Of a DNA stretch of 64,000 nt, positions 44,865 to 55,537 are shown piece by piece. The position numbers were made by a program, and so were the translations under genes. Origin of the DNA: Leptotrichia sp. OH3620_COT-345. Its GTDB lineage: Bacteria > Fusobacteriota > Fusobacteriia > Fusobacteriales > Leptotrichiaceae. Numbering within the stretch: the first letter of the stretch is position 1; each line of letters begins with the position of its first letter. The notes under the pieces were generated by a model that worked only from the letters and a program-made list of their open reading frames with translations, had not been told where the DNA came from and ran no database searches. The stretch lies in NCBI RefSeq assembly GCF_003932895.1, contig NZ_RQYW01000009.1, forward strand, positions 1 through 64,000. The letters are read 5' to 3'.

Positions 44865-46001
44865 ATGCGTGCATTGAATTTACTTATAAAACCTTATTCA
44901 AGTGGCTGTAATTTAAATTGCAAATATTGTTTCTATTATGATGTTGCAGATAACAGAACAGTGAGAAATTATGGTCCAATGAAATTTGAAGTACTTGAAA
45001 AACTTGTTATGGAAGCTTTTGAATATGCGGATACTGTTATTAATTTTATGTTTCAAGGAGGAGAACCTACGTTAATCGGAACAAATTTTTATGAAAAATT
45101 TCATGAATATGTGGACAAATATAATAAAAAAAATATAAGAACGGAATTTTTTATACAAACTAACGGAACTTTGTTAAATAACGGATGGATGGAACTTTTT
45201 AGGAAATATAATTATCTCGTAGGAATTTCCTTAGACGGGTATGAAGAAATACATGATATTTTTAGAATAAACGGAAAAAATAAAGGAACGTTTAAAAAAG
45301 TTATGCAAGGTATAGAACATTTGAAAATATCAAAAGTGGAATTTAATATTCTTTGTGTAGTAAATAAGCTTGTAGCACAAAATGGTAAAAAAGTTTATAG
45401 ATTTTTTAGGGAAAAAGGTTTTAGATATATGCAGTTTATTCCTTGTATTGATGATTTTGATAATAAAAAGGAAAAGGAATTCACATTAACGGCAAAAGAC
45501 TACGGAAAATTTCTCAATGAGATATTTTTATTATGGTATGAGGATTTTATTGATGGAAATTTTATAAGCATAAGATATTTTGATAATTTAATAAGAATAC
45601 TATTAGGGCAACCGCCTGAAGCCTGTGACATGATGGGATTTTGCAGTGTAAATGGAGTTATAGAATCAAACGGCGATGTTTATCCATGTGATTTTTATGT
45701 ATTGGATGAATATAAATTAGGAAATATAACGGAAAATAAATTTGAAAATATACTGTTTAATGAAAAGGCCGTTGATTTTTATAAAACATCATTGAATATG
45801 AGTGAAAAATGTAAAAAATGTAAATATATAAAAATTTGTAGAAGTGGCTGCAGAAGATATAAAAATTTTGATGGAACTGAAAATAAGTATGAAAATAAAT
45901 TTTGTGATGCATATATGGATTTCTTCAGGAAAAATTTGGAAAATTTGATAGAACTTGCTAAATTGACTTATAAAATAAGACAAGAGAGAACTATACAGTA
46001 A
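44865..46001 (+). CDS. Anaerobic sulfatase-maturating radical SAM enzyme
   Basis: 378 residues. The radical SAM cluster CNLNCKYC uses Cys15, Cys19 and Cys22; QGGEPTL is the SAM-binding GGE motif; the C-terminal SPASM domain supplies auxiliary-cluster cysteines in ACDMMGFCSVNG, YPCDFY and EKCKKCKYIKICRSGC. Such enzymes oxidise a Cys or Ser of sulfatases to formylglycine. No sulfatase is encoded in this window, so the client must be elsewhere or the enzyme modifies another protein. It stands alone with gaps on both sides. Confidence 0.9.
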   Translation: MRALNLLIKPYSSGCNLNCKYCFYYDVADNRTVRNYGPMKFEVLEKLVMEAFEYADTVINFMFQGGEPTLIGTNFYEKFHEYVDKYNKKNIRTEFFIQTNGTLLNNGWMELFRKYNYLVGISLDGYEEIHDIFRINGKNKGTFKKVMQGIEHLKISKVEFNILCVVNKLVAQNGKKVYRFFREKGFRYMQFIPCIDDFDNKKEKEFTLTAKDYGKFLNEIFLLWYEDFIDGNFISIRYFDNLIRILLGQPPEACDMMGFCSVNGVIESNGDVYPCDFYVLDEYKLGNITENKFENILFNEKAVDFYKTSLNMSEKCKKCKYIKICRSGCRRYKNFDGTENKYENKFCDAYMDFFRKNLENLIELAKLTYKIRQERTIQ

Positions 46002-46294
46002 AATTGATTTAAAGATGGAAAGAAAAATTTATGATTAAGAGATTATTTTCCAATTAAAATAAAATTGTAACTGTTATTTTACTGATTTTATAAAAATATA
46101 AAGTTCATAATTTTAATTTATTTTTTTACTTTTATAAATAAAGTATATTTTTGGAAATCATAAAATATTGTTTTATTGCCCTTTATAAAGTAAATGCAAG
46201 ACAGAATAACATTTTTTATATATGAAACAACTCAATTGAATATTTTATTTCATTATAAAGATTCGTGTTAAAAAGTAAAACTGGTATTAATCTA
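46002..46294. repeat. Gene-free gap with a probable dispersed-element copy
   Basis: GAGATTATTTTCCAATTAAA near 46040 resembles the left end at 53705-53724, the segment ACTGATTTTATAAAAATATA near 46080 matches ATGATTTTATAAAAATATAA near 53767, and TATATATGAAACAACTC near 46218 resembles the right end at 53821-53834. The order and spacing agree with the better copy at 53688. Confidence 0.4.
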
Positions 46295-46321
46295 TTGATT
46301 TAAAAAAAAATGAGTTATAAT
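46295..46321 (+). promoter_or_regulatory. Possible promoter upstream of glcK
   Basis: TTGATT and TATAAT with a short 15-base spacer. Would drive the micro-ORF at 46363 and glcK. Confidence 0.3.
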
Positions 46322-46362
46322 TTGAATAGAAAGTAAAAAAATAACTGTTTGGAAAAATAGAA

Positions 46363-46440
46363 ATGAAAACTAAGTTATTCGTATTCTCATTGATAAATAT
46401 AATCACTTTAATGTCATGCCGAGAGAAAATGGAAACTTAA
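46363..46440 (+). CDS. 25-residue lipoprotein-like micro-ORF or remnant
   Basis: Reads MKTKLFVFSLINIITLMSCR then EKMET and stop. The perfect lipobox-like LMSC after a hydrophobic run would leave a mature peptide of seven residues. No clear Shine-Dalgarno. It may be the head of a decayed lipoprotein gene or a genuine micro-lipoprotein. Confidence 0.3.
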   Translation: MKTKLFVFSLINIITLMSCREKMET

Positions 46441-46512
46441 AGAGGAAAAGTCACGAAATGTACTCTAAACTTTTTGAAAAATCATGTTTAAATGAAGAAT
46501 GGAGCAGGAAAT

Positions 46513-47475
46513 ATGAAATATTTTACAGGGATTGATATAGGAGGAACAAATACTAAAATTGGAATATTAAATAAAAATGGAGAAATTTTAAATACCCGAA
46601 GTATAAAAACGGAATCTATAAAAGGACCTGAAAATACCATACGAAGAATATGGGAAACAGTAAAGGAAATGGCAGTTGAAAACTCAGTAAATATAGCAAA
46701 TATGGAAGGTATAGGTGTAGGAATACCGGGTCCTGTAATAGATGAGTCCATTGTAAAAATAGCTGCAAATTTCTCATGGGGTAATGATTTTCCTGCTAAA
46801 AAAATGTTTGAAGAAATAACAGAAAAAAAAGTAAAAATAGCAAATGATGTTAAAGTGATAGCATTGGGAGAACAGCTTTATGGAGCAGGAAAAGGTTATA
46901 AAAGCAGTATAACAATTCCTATCGGAACAGGAATTGCGGCAGGAATAATAGTTGATGGGAAAATACTTTCAGGTTCTACGGGAGCCGGAGGTGAATTCGG
47001 TCATATTGTTATAAAAAAGAATGGGCATAAATGCGGGTGCGGGTTAAGAGGATGCCTTGAAACTTACTGTTCAGCCACAGGAATAGTAAGGGAAGGAAAA
47101 ATTATTCTTGAAAATAATAAAAACAGTATATTGTTTCAGGTAACAAGAGGAGATTTAAATAAACTTGATTCATATTATATTTTCAGTGAAGCTAAAAAGG
47201 GAGACAAAACGGCAATAGAAATAGTGGATCATTTCTGTGATAATCTGGCTCATGGAATAGGAACTCTTCTTAATATAATAAATCCGGAAATAATAATTTT
47301 CGGAGGAGGAGTTTCAAAAGCAGGAGATATAATTATAAAAGGAGTTGAAAAACATCTTTATAAATATGCATTAAAAATGACAATAGATAATTTAAAATTT
47401 GCATTTGGACAACTTCAAGAAAATGCAGGGATAAAAGGTGCAGCGGCATTGATTATACAAGATATGGATGTTTAA
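46513..47475 (+). CDS. glcK: ROK-family glucokinase
   Basis: 320 residues from the ATG at 46513, chosen over an ATG at 46492 because GGAGCAGG lies just before it. FTGIDIGGTNTKIGI binds ATP phosphate, the EFGHIVI histidine and CGCGLRGCLETYC form the ROK zinc site, and IGTGIAAGIIVDG is the sugar region. Phosphorylates glucose, for example that released with galactose from alpha-galactosides or imported by ABC transport. Monocistronic; a hairpin follows. Confidence 0.92.
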   Translation: MKYFTGIDIGGTNTKIGILNKNGEILNTRSIKTESIKGPENTIRRIWETVKEMAVENSVNIANMEGIGVGIPGPVIDESIVKIAANFSWGNDFPAKKMFEEITEKKVKIANDVKVIALGEQLYGAGKGYKSSITIPIGTGIAAGIIVDGKILSGSTGAGGEFGHIVIKKNGHKCGCGLRGCLETYCSATGIVREGKIILENNKNSILFQVTRGDLNKLDSYYIFSEAKKGDKTAIEIVDHFCDNLAHGIGTLLNIINPEIIIFGGGVSKAGDIIIKGVEKHLYKYALKMTIDNLKFAFGQLQENAGIKGAAALIIQDMDV

Positions 47476-47488
47476 AATTTCTGAATAG

Positions 47489-47551
47489 AAAAGTCATTAT
47501 TAAAAATAGTAAAATATTATTATTTTTTTATTGATAATGACTTTTTTATTT
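47489..47551 (+). terminator. Terminator of glcK
   Basis: AAAAGTCATTAT (47489-47500) pairs with ATAATGACTTTT (47534-47545), with extra A/T pairing in the loop, followed by TTATTT. Confidence 0.85.
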
Positions 47552-47787
47552 GTCGAATATTATTCGAAGTTGTGAAAATATTTTAAGTTTTATGAAGTAT
47601 AGTGGATTTCAATTTTTACGTTTTTCAATATATAGCAGTCTATTAATTTTTTATAAAAATATGCTATAATTTTATTGAAAATATATTTATATTATTTTTT
47701 AAAAATACAAATGTATAATGTAAAATTTTTATTCTAAAAAAAATAAAATGTTAAAAAATTAAGAATGCATAAAAAAAGAGAAATATT
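47552..47787. other. Gene-free stretch after glcK
   Basis: Very AT-rich; only a TATAAT near 47665 stands out. I see no gene or structured element. Confidence 0.4.
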
Positions 47788-48105
47788 ATGTCCGATACAT
47801 TTGAAAATCTGGGAAAAGTACTAAATTCTAAAATATTAAAGAAAATTCCTGAAGAAAATCCTGATTCGTCAAAGGTTTTAAAAGAAAAAGTGTTTATATT
47901 TTTCAGATGTTCAGTTTTATATTAAGTACGGTTCAGGAATTAGAGATAAAACTACAAAACAAAAAGGAGAAAAAACCGGAAAATATGACTTAAAAAATAT
48001 ATAGAAAAGAATAAAATAAATGTAATTACACTTAAAATACTTGAAAACTTTAAGCTAAAAGCAATGAGTAATATGCTGAATGAAAAAGATTTTATTAGGA
48101 GATAA
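47788..48105 (+). pseudogene. Frameshifted gene remnant
   Basis: Three consecutive coding-like pieces lie in three different frames: MSDTFENLGKVLNSKILKKI and on to a stop, then FSDVQFYIKYGSGIRDKTTK and on, then EKNKINVITLKILENFKLKA to a stop at 48103. Codon use fits the genome in each piece, so one gene with at least two indels is likely. The opening faintly resembles DUF721/DciA proteins; this is a guess. Confidence 0.5.
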
Positions 48106-48108
48106 ATT

Positions 48109-48599
48109 ATGGAAAAATTAAAAAGAAGAATTTCAGTATTTGTTGTATTGCTTATGTTATATTCCGTGCACTTATTTTCGGTATTCCTATTTGCAGTTTT
48201 AATAAATATATGATTATATTGAGAAAAGTATTGAAAAAGAATTCTATATGGATTGTTACGAAAAGACGAATGACATTATCGTATCTTCTGAAAATGAAGA
48301 AGAGAATATTTATTTAAGAGGAGAAATATATGAAAATAATATATTAAAAGAAAAATTTATATTAAATAAAAAAGTTAAAGAATTTAAAAAAATATGATTC
48401 TTATTCAAAAAAAATGAGATTATCAAATACATAAATTACTTAAAATAAAAATAGATTCGGAATTAAAATAATAATTTACTATAAGGATAAAAATGGAGGA
48501 CAGAGTTTGGACTTATCGCGTGGAGAGAGATTCTTTTTATCCCCACCGTATAATTTTAACTGTACCTTATTAGAGTTATTAAGTAAAAAAATTGACTGA
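48109..48599 (+). pseudogene. Remnant of a small membrane or exported protein gene
   Basis: Starts after GGAG with MEKLKRRISVFVVLLMLYSV and a hydrophobic run, stops, then continues in another frame (DYIEKSIEKEFYMDCYEKTN, then RGEIYENNILKEKFILNKKV) and in a third (YYKDKNGGQSLDLSRGERFF, then LSPPYNFNCTLLELLSKKID to the stop at 48597). The last piece ends exactly at a terminator, supporting a once functional gene. I do not recognise the family. Confidence 0.55.
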
Positions 48600-48616
48600 T
48601 TTCAGTCAATTTTTTA
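48585..48616 (+). terminator. Strong terminator after the pseudogene patch
   Basis: AAAAATTGACTG-ATTT-CAGTCAATTTTT is a perfect 12-pair hairpin with an A-run before it and a T-run after it. It also shields ligA from upstream transcription. Confidence 0.9.
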
Positions 48617-48617
48617 T

Positions 48618-50755
<2,138 letters not shown>

Positions 50756-51271
50756 TTAACAGATTAATTTTAAGTGTATATACATTCAAATACAATTATA
50801 CGAAAATATTAAGACAAAAAGAATATTAATTTGGTATTATTTTATAAAATCTAAGGGGTGGATTAATGTTTTATTGTAAAACTGTCAAACTTGGATTTTT
50901 TTATATTAAAATTAAAATATAACTATTTTATACAATGGTTACTAAAAATGATTTATATTTTATGAATGGACTATAGTAATATAGAGAATATTTACAAATA
51001 TTTTCTGTGTATCAAAAGATACAAATAATTAAATTATGGTATTTTTACTTTAAAATTTAAAAAGATTTATTTTAAAAAAGATGAAAGTTTTTAAAAAAAT
51101 ATAATCAGAAAATCTTTATTACTTTAAAATATTCCGTGAATTAGGAAAAATTTAAAATAAAATATTGGAATATCGGATAAAACAATAAATAGTAAATAGG
51201 AAAAATGACTTGTTTTTTAACTTAATATATGTTTTAATTTTAATATATTATTGTCAGAGAGGAAGAGCAGA
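50756..51271. other. 516-base gene-free gap
   Basis: No supported gene. AT-rich, with local similarity of 51080-51115 (GAAAGTTTTTAAAAAAATAT, then ATCAGAAAATC) to 34155-34190, again pointing to a worn dispersed repeat. No terminator for ligA is clear. Confidence 0.35.
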
Positions 51272-52072
51272 ATGCATGGAAATATTAACATAGATGAGAG
51301 AAAGCGGAAAATAAATGCAAAAATGTCTAAAATAAAACATAAGATAGCCATTATGAGCGGGAAAGGAGGAGTCGGTAAGTCTACAGTATCGGTAAATCTG
51401 GGATATGGATTGTACATGAGAGGATATAAAGTAGGAATACTTGATGCTGATCTTCATGGACCGAACATACCTTTAATGTTTGGAAAAGAGGGAGTAAAAC
51501 TTCCAAATCTTTCAACACCTTTGAAAGTAGCTGAAAATTTATCAGTTTCATCGTTGAGTTTTTTTGTACCTGATAATGATCCTATTATATGGAGAGGACC
51601 TCAAAAAATGGGGGCTATAATGGAAATGTTGGAAGGGATTGATTGGGGAGAAATTGATTTTTTAATTGTGGATCTTCCTCCGGGAACGGGGGATGAAACA
51701 TTGACTATTGCACAGAATATAGGTCCTGAAGCTAAATCAATAGTAGTGACTACTCCTCAGAATGTTTCGCTACTTGATTCAAGAAGAACGGTAAAATTTT
51801 CACGACTTATAAATATGAAATTATTGGGAATTATTGAGAATATGAGCGGTTTTATATGCCCTGATTGTGGAAAAGAAGTTAATATATTTAAAAAAGGGGG
51901 AGCTGAAAAAATGGCTTCTGAAACAAAACAGAGTTTTTTAGGTTCAATCCCGATGGAAGTGTCAATCGTTGAAGCAGGAGATACAGGACTTCCATACATA
52001 GCTACTGATTCTATCGCAGCAAAAAAAATGAATGATATAATAAATAAAATTCTGGAACAGTTAAATATGTAA
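51272..52072 (+). CDS. mrp: Mrp/NBP35-type iron-sulfur carrier ATPase
   Basis: 266 residues from ATG 51272 (GAGAGGAAGAG upstream); a TTG seven codons earlier lies within the leader. Deviant Walker A KGGVGKSTVSVNLG, DADLHGPNIPLMFG, IVDLPPGTGDETL and the CxxC of FICPDCGKE that holds a bridging Fe-S cluster. Assembles or transfers Fe-S clusters, important for the many Fe-S enzymes of an anaerobe. Confidence 0.94.
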   Translation: MHGNINIDERKRKINAKMSKIKHKIAIMSGKGGVGKSTVSVNLGYGLYMRGYKVGILDADLHGPNIPLMFGKEGVKLPNLSTPLKVAENLSVSSLSFFVPDNDPIIWRGPQKMGAIMEMLEGIDWGEIDFLIVDLPPGTGDETLTIAQNIGPEAKSIVVTTPQNVSLLDSRRTVKFSRLINMKLLGIIENMSGFICPDCGKEVNIFKKGGAEKMASETKQSFLGSIPMEVSIVEAGDTGLPYIATDSIAAKKMNDIINKILEQLNM

Positions 52073-52139
52073 TAAATATAATTAAGATGACTAATTGGAG
52101 ATACATGAGTTTAAAATAAAATGAAATTGGAGGAACAAA

Positions 52140-52817
52140 ATGAAAATATTAGTATGTAATAAAAACGAAAAATCAAGGTTGGTGGTCGGTCAGTTACTTA
52201 AAGAAATGAGTTTTAGTGTATTATTGGTTGATTCGGAAGAAAAATTAATAGAAGAAATGAAATCAGATTCGTTGGATTTAATCTTTTTGGATGTAGCATC
52301 ATTTTCAAATTTTCCTAAAATGATGGAACGAATTATAAAAAATAAAAAAGACAGTTATATTTTGATTTCAATAAACAATGATGATAGATATTCTAAAACT
52401 GAAGCATTGTTGAATGGAGTGGATGATTATATTTATAATGATTTCAGACTGGAAGAACTTTCGGCAAAACTTAAGGCAATAGTAAGAATACTGACAAAAA
52501 AAATAAATAATGATGATTCTGAAGTTCTTTCAATCTATGATTTGACATTAAATCCTATTAATAGAGAAGTAATTAGAGCAGGAAAAGAAATTTTACTAAC
52601 AAATAAAGAATTTTTATTGTTGGAATATTTCTTAAGAAATAAGAATAGAGTATTGACAAGAACTATGATTTCCGAAAAAATATGGGATATTGATTTTATA
52701 ACTGAAAGCAATATTGTAGATGTATATATTAATTTTCTAAGAGCAAAGGTAGATAAAGGATTTGATAAGAAAATAATCAAAACTGTCAGAAGTGTAGGGT
52801 ATATTGTAAAAGAATAA
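52140..52817 (+). CDS. OmpR-like response regulator with atypical receiver
   Basis: 225 residues. The receiver domain keeps the phosphoacceptor-position Asp51 (LIFLDVAS) and Ser77, but the acidic pair expected at positions 7-8 is Asn-Lys (VCNKNEKS) and the conserved Lys is Asn100 (DDYIYNDF). It is therefore unlikely to be phosphorylated normally. The C-terminal winged helix is intact (LTNKEFLLLEYFLRNKNRVL, SNIVDVYINFLRAKV, IIKTVRSVGYIVK). No histidine kinase is nearby. Located 98 bases before sodA, a possible but untested target. Confidence 0.88.
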   Translation: MKILVCNKNEKSRLVVGQLLKEMSFSVLLVDSEEKLIEEMKSDSLDLIFLDVASFSNFPKMMERIIKNKKDSYILISINNDDRYSKTEALLNGVDDYIYNDFRLEELSAKLKAIVRILTKKINNDDSEVLSIYDLTLNPINREVIRAGKEILLTNKEFLLLEYFLRNKNRVLTRTMISEKIWDIDFITESNIVDVYINFLRAKVDKGFDKKIIKTVRSVGYIVKE

Positions 52818-52838
52818 TTAAAATTATTAAATAATATG

Positions 52839-52867
52839 TTGATTTTATGGAGTTTGTATGTTAAAAT
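52839..52867 (+). promoter_or_regulatory. sodA: Promoter of sodA
   Basis: TTGATT, 17 bases, TAAAAT (52862-52867), about 48 bases before the sodA ATG. Confidence 0.45.
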
Positions 52868-52914
52868 AAATCAGTTCAAAATTAAAAATTAATATATTAT
52901 AGGGAGTGATTTAG

Positions 52915-53547
52915 ATGTTCGAACAAGTAAAATTACCATATTCTTATGACGCATTAGAACCCAATATAGACACAAAAACAATGGAAATTCACTATACAAA
53001 GCATCATGCCGCTTACACAAATAACTTGAATGATGTGCTGAAAAACAAAGTACCTGAGTTTTTAAACAAGTCTATTGAAGAAATACTTGGGAATTTGGAA
53101 GCATTACCTGAGGATATCAGAGTAGCAGTGAGAAACAACGGTGGAGGTTACTATAATCATAATTTATTTTTTACTGTAATAGGTCCTAATGGTGGAGGAG
53201 AACCTACAGGAGAATTAGCTCAAAAAATAAATGAAACATTCGGAAGTTTTGAAGAGTTTAAAACTGAGTTTTCCAAAGCTGCTGCAACAAGATTCGGTTC
53301 AGGTTGGGCATGGCTTACAGTAAATAAAAAAGGAGAACTGAAAGTCAGATCAACTGCAAATCAGGATAATCCTTTAATGCCGGGAGCTACATGTGAATGT
53401 TCACACGGGACTCCTATTTTAGGAATAGATGTATGGGAACATGCATATTACCTACATTATCAAAACAGAAGACCTGATTACATAAATGCATTTTTCAATG
53501 TTATTGACTGGAATGAAGTAGCAAAAAGATATAATGAAGTGAAATAA
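52915..53547 (+). CDS. sodA: Superoxide dismutase, Fe/Mn type
   Basis: 210 residues. Metal ligands: His26 ([11 protein letters not shown]), the His in YYNHNLFF, and Asp and His in [18 protein letters not shown] is the active-site block. A short insertion with two cysteines ([11 protein letters not shown]) precedes the Asp ligand. Choice of Fe or Mn cannot be decided from sequence alone. Gives an anaerobe protection from oxygen exposure. Confidence 0.96.
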   Translation: MFEQVKLPYSYDALEPNIDTKTMEIHYTKHHAAYTNNLNDVLKNKVPEFLNKSIEEILGNLEALPEDIRVAVRNNGGGYYNHNLFFTVIGPNGGGEPTGELAQKINETFGSFEEFKTEFSKAAATRFGSGWAWLTVNKKGELKVRSTANQDNPLMPGATCECSHGTPILGIDVWEHAYYLHYQNRRPDYINAFFNVIDWNEVAKRYNEVK

Positions 53548-53565
53548 TAATTAGGAAATAAATAG

Positions 53566-53604
53566 AAAACGTCATCAAGGGTAATATCTGAAATGACGTT
53601 TTTT
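53566..53604 (+). terminator. Terminator of sodA
   Basis: AAAACGTCAT (53566-53575) and ATGACGTTTT (53593-53602) form a perfect 10-pair stem followed by TT. Confidence 0.9.
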
Positions 53605-53687
53605 GTTTATGGAAAAATAAAAATATGAAAATAATTTTATATTTAAATAAAAAATTATGTATAGAGCAAAATTACCAGTTATATGCG

Positions 53688-53834
53688 GACTGTCTAATAA
53701 GTTAAAAATAATTTTCCAACTAGAAGTATTATATATTTTTAAAAACTAAAAGATATTATTTTTAATGATTTTATAAAAATATAAAATGTATAAGGTTTAT
53801 GATTAAATATATTTTCATATCTTATGAGACAGTC
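53688..53834. repeat. MITE-like element with imperfect terminal inverted repeats
   Basis: GACTGTCTAATAAG (53688-53701) and CTTATGAGACAGTC (53821-53834) are complementary at 13 of 14 positions and bound a 147-base non-coding AT-rich unit. The inner end sequence ATAAGTTAAAAATAAT recurs exactly, inverted, at 9306-9321. The ends resemble those of IS1182-type insertion sequences as I remember them. No target duplication was obvious. The rest of 53605-54101 holds no gene. Confidence 0.5.
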
Positions 53835-54101
53835 TCAGTTTATAAAATAATTTTGATATGATTGAATTAAAAATATTAGAGTAAAGAGAACTTTGAAAAG
53901 TAAACAAATTTTTAAAAATATAAATGAATGAAAGTAACAGAAGAAGAGCTGATAAAATATTTTTGATTTTAAACATATACAAAATATATTGAGTTAATAT
54001 ATATATATATATTGAATATGAAAAAATAATGGAAATATGATATTATTCAATTACAAAGTAAAATCATATAATTTACTAAATAAATTTTAAAGGAGGAATT
54101 T

Positions 54102-54757
54102 ATGAAGAAAAAGTGGTATAAAAAATGGTGAGGTATATTATGAATCATATTATTTCCTTGGCTTTTGTTTATAGTAATCTGGCAAAGCGGATTAACTAAA
54201 ACAAAGAAAATTATTTCTACATGTTGTCTTGGAATGCTTATATTTTCATTTTTTATTTCATCATTATTAGAACCTACACCTGAACGGAAAATTACTGAGG
54301 AAAAGAAAAAACAGGAAGAACTAATAAAATTGGAAGAAGAAAGAAAAAAACAGAGGAATTACTTACTAAGCAAAATGAGGAAAGAAAACAAAAGAAATTG
54401 GAAGAGCAGCGACAAAGAGAATTGGCAGAAAAAGAAAGACAGGAAAGAGAAAAAGAAGAATATATGCATGCGGAACAGCCGGATTATATTACCATTTCTC
54501 GATATCCAAATGAATTTAAAAATAAAAAAGTAAGATTTTACGGTAAAGTTGCACAAATAATAGAACAAAATTATAATATCGTAGCCTTTAGAATGTATGT
54601 TACAAATAGATGTTATGAATATGACTGCAAATGGAATGATGATATTTATGTTATATTTAATAAAGATGATAGTATGAATATTTTAGGAAATGATGAATTA
54701 GAGATTGCAGGGGATTTTATGGGTATAGAAACTTATCAAACAATGTCTTGGCAGTAG
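54102..54757 (+). pseudogene. Membrane-anchored coiled-coil protein gene, interrupted
   Basis: AGGAGG precedes ATG 54102. The first frame reads MKKKWYKKW, then TGA (54129), GIL, TGA (54141), then IILFPWLLFIVIWQSGL and a second hydrophobic stretch; both stops stand where Trp would fit. A long Lys/Glu/Gln coiled coil follows. At the A7 run 54344-54350 the frame must shift by one (one A missing) to continue into ELLTKQNEERKQKKLEEQRQ and a C-terminal domain RFYGKVAQIIEQNYNIVAF ending TYQTMSWQ. The pattern of two helices, coiled coil and a small OB-like domain suggests a former envelope-associated protein. I cannot name the family. Confidence 0.7.
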
Positions 54758-54832
54758 GAGATCTATTCCTAAGGTACGGGTAAAGTATTTGAAACTTAAT
54801 TAATTATAAATAAATTAAAGGAGATGATTTTA

Positions 54833-55123
54833 ATGGGTTACATTAAGCCGGAAGAGGTACTTTCGCCGAAAGGGAGAGTAGGCAATATCAGAATTCTTGT
54901 AGAAAAAGAAGATTATTCAATTGTTCTTCTTGAATGGGACGGTGAAGATGTAATAGCTACAAGATGGAATACTACAAACGCTGAAAAAGATAATATCGGT
55001 ACTCCGCAATCAAGAGGATTACCTACATGGTTTATTCTTCCTGCTGAAATTGCAATTCCTTACATAGAAAAATATGTAAAGGAAAGGGAATTAAAAGAAA
55101 AATTAATTGGATTTTTTAAATAA
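54833..55123 (+). CDS. Small protein of unknown function
   Basis: 96 residues from ATG 54833, which has GGAG correctly spaced; an ATG nine bases upstream overlaps that ribosome site. MGYIKPEEVLSPKGRVGNIR, then IVLLEWDGEDVIATRWN and GLPTWFILPAEIAIPYIEKY; soluble, no cysteine. I do not recognise it. Own terminator at 55139. Confidence 0.75.
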   Translation: MGYIKPEEVLSPKGRVGNIRILVEKEDYSIVLLEWDGEDVIATRWNTTNAEKDNIGTPQSRGLPTWFILPAEIAIPYIEKYVKERELKEKLIGFFK

Positions 55124-55138
55124 AAAATGAAAATTTTT

Positions 55139-55174
55139 AAAACAGATAAATAAACTTTATCTGTTTTATTTTTT
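55139..55174 (+). terminator. Terminator after the small unknown gene
   Basis: AAAACAGATAAA (55139-55150) and TTTATCTGTTTT (55156-55167), a perfect 12-pair stem with a five-base loop, then ATTTTTT. Confidence 0.92.
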
Positions 55175-55474
55175 ATGTGAGAAAATAAAAATGATTTTAA
55201 TCTTTAGTATGATAATAGAAAAAGAAATGAATATACAGAACAAATAAAATTATTTTAAAATATGATAAAGTCAAATATATATTCAATATAAAAAAGAAGG
55301 GAAACAAAATTGAAATATTCTTCTAAATCCCATAGGATGAATTTATGAAAAATATATTTTGGTTTACTTTGGTTAGAAGTTTTATTGATTATAAAGAGCT
55401 GTGTTAATAAATTATGATTTTAATTCAACTTTTGTATATAAAGTTTTTCAAGTTATTTAAAAATTAAAATTAAA
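55175..55474. other. Gene-free gap before ldhA
   Basis: AT-rich; a 20-codon frame from 55345 (MKNIFWFTLVRSFIDYKELC) lacks a ribosome site and is probably chance or a fragment. Confidence 0.35.
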
Positions 55475-55503
55475 TTGCTTAATAAATACTTTTTTGCTAT
55501 AAT
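55475..55503 (+). promoter_or_regulatory. ldhA: Promoter of ldhA
   Basis: TTGCTT, 17 bases, perfect TATAAT (55498-55503). Same -35 variant as the autotransporter promoter at 41870. Confidence 0.7.
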
Positions 55504-55537
55504 TAAAAAGTAAAAGAAAAATAGGAGGAAATGTAGA

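Noticed and set aside
54102-54160. UGA as a tryptophan codon (alternative code)
   Set aside because: The genome encodes RF2 with a UGA-dependent frameshift, and other genes use TGG for Trp and TGA as stop, so the in-frame TGAs mark a pseudogene.
55345-55407. Twenty-codon frame before ldhA
   Set aside because: No ribosome site, no recognisable motif, and it lies in otherwise featureless AT-rich DNA.
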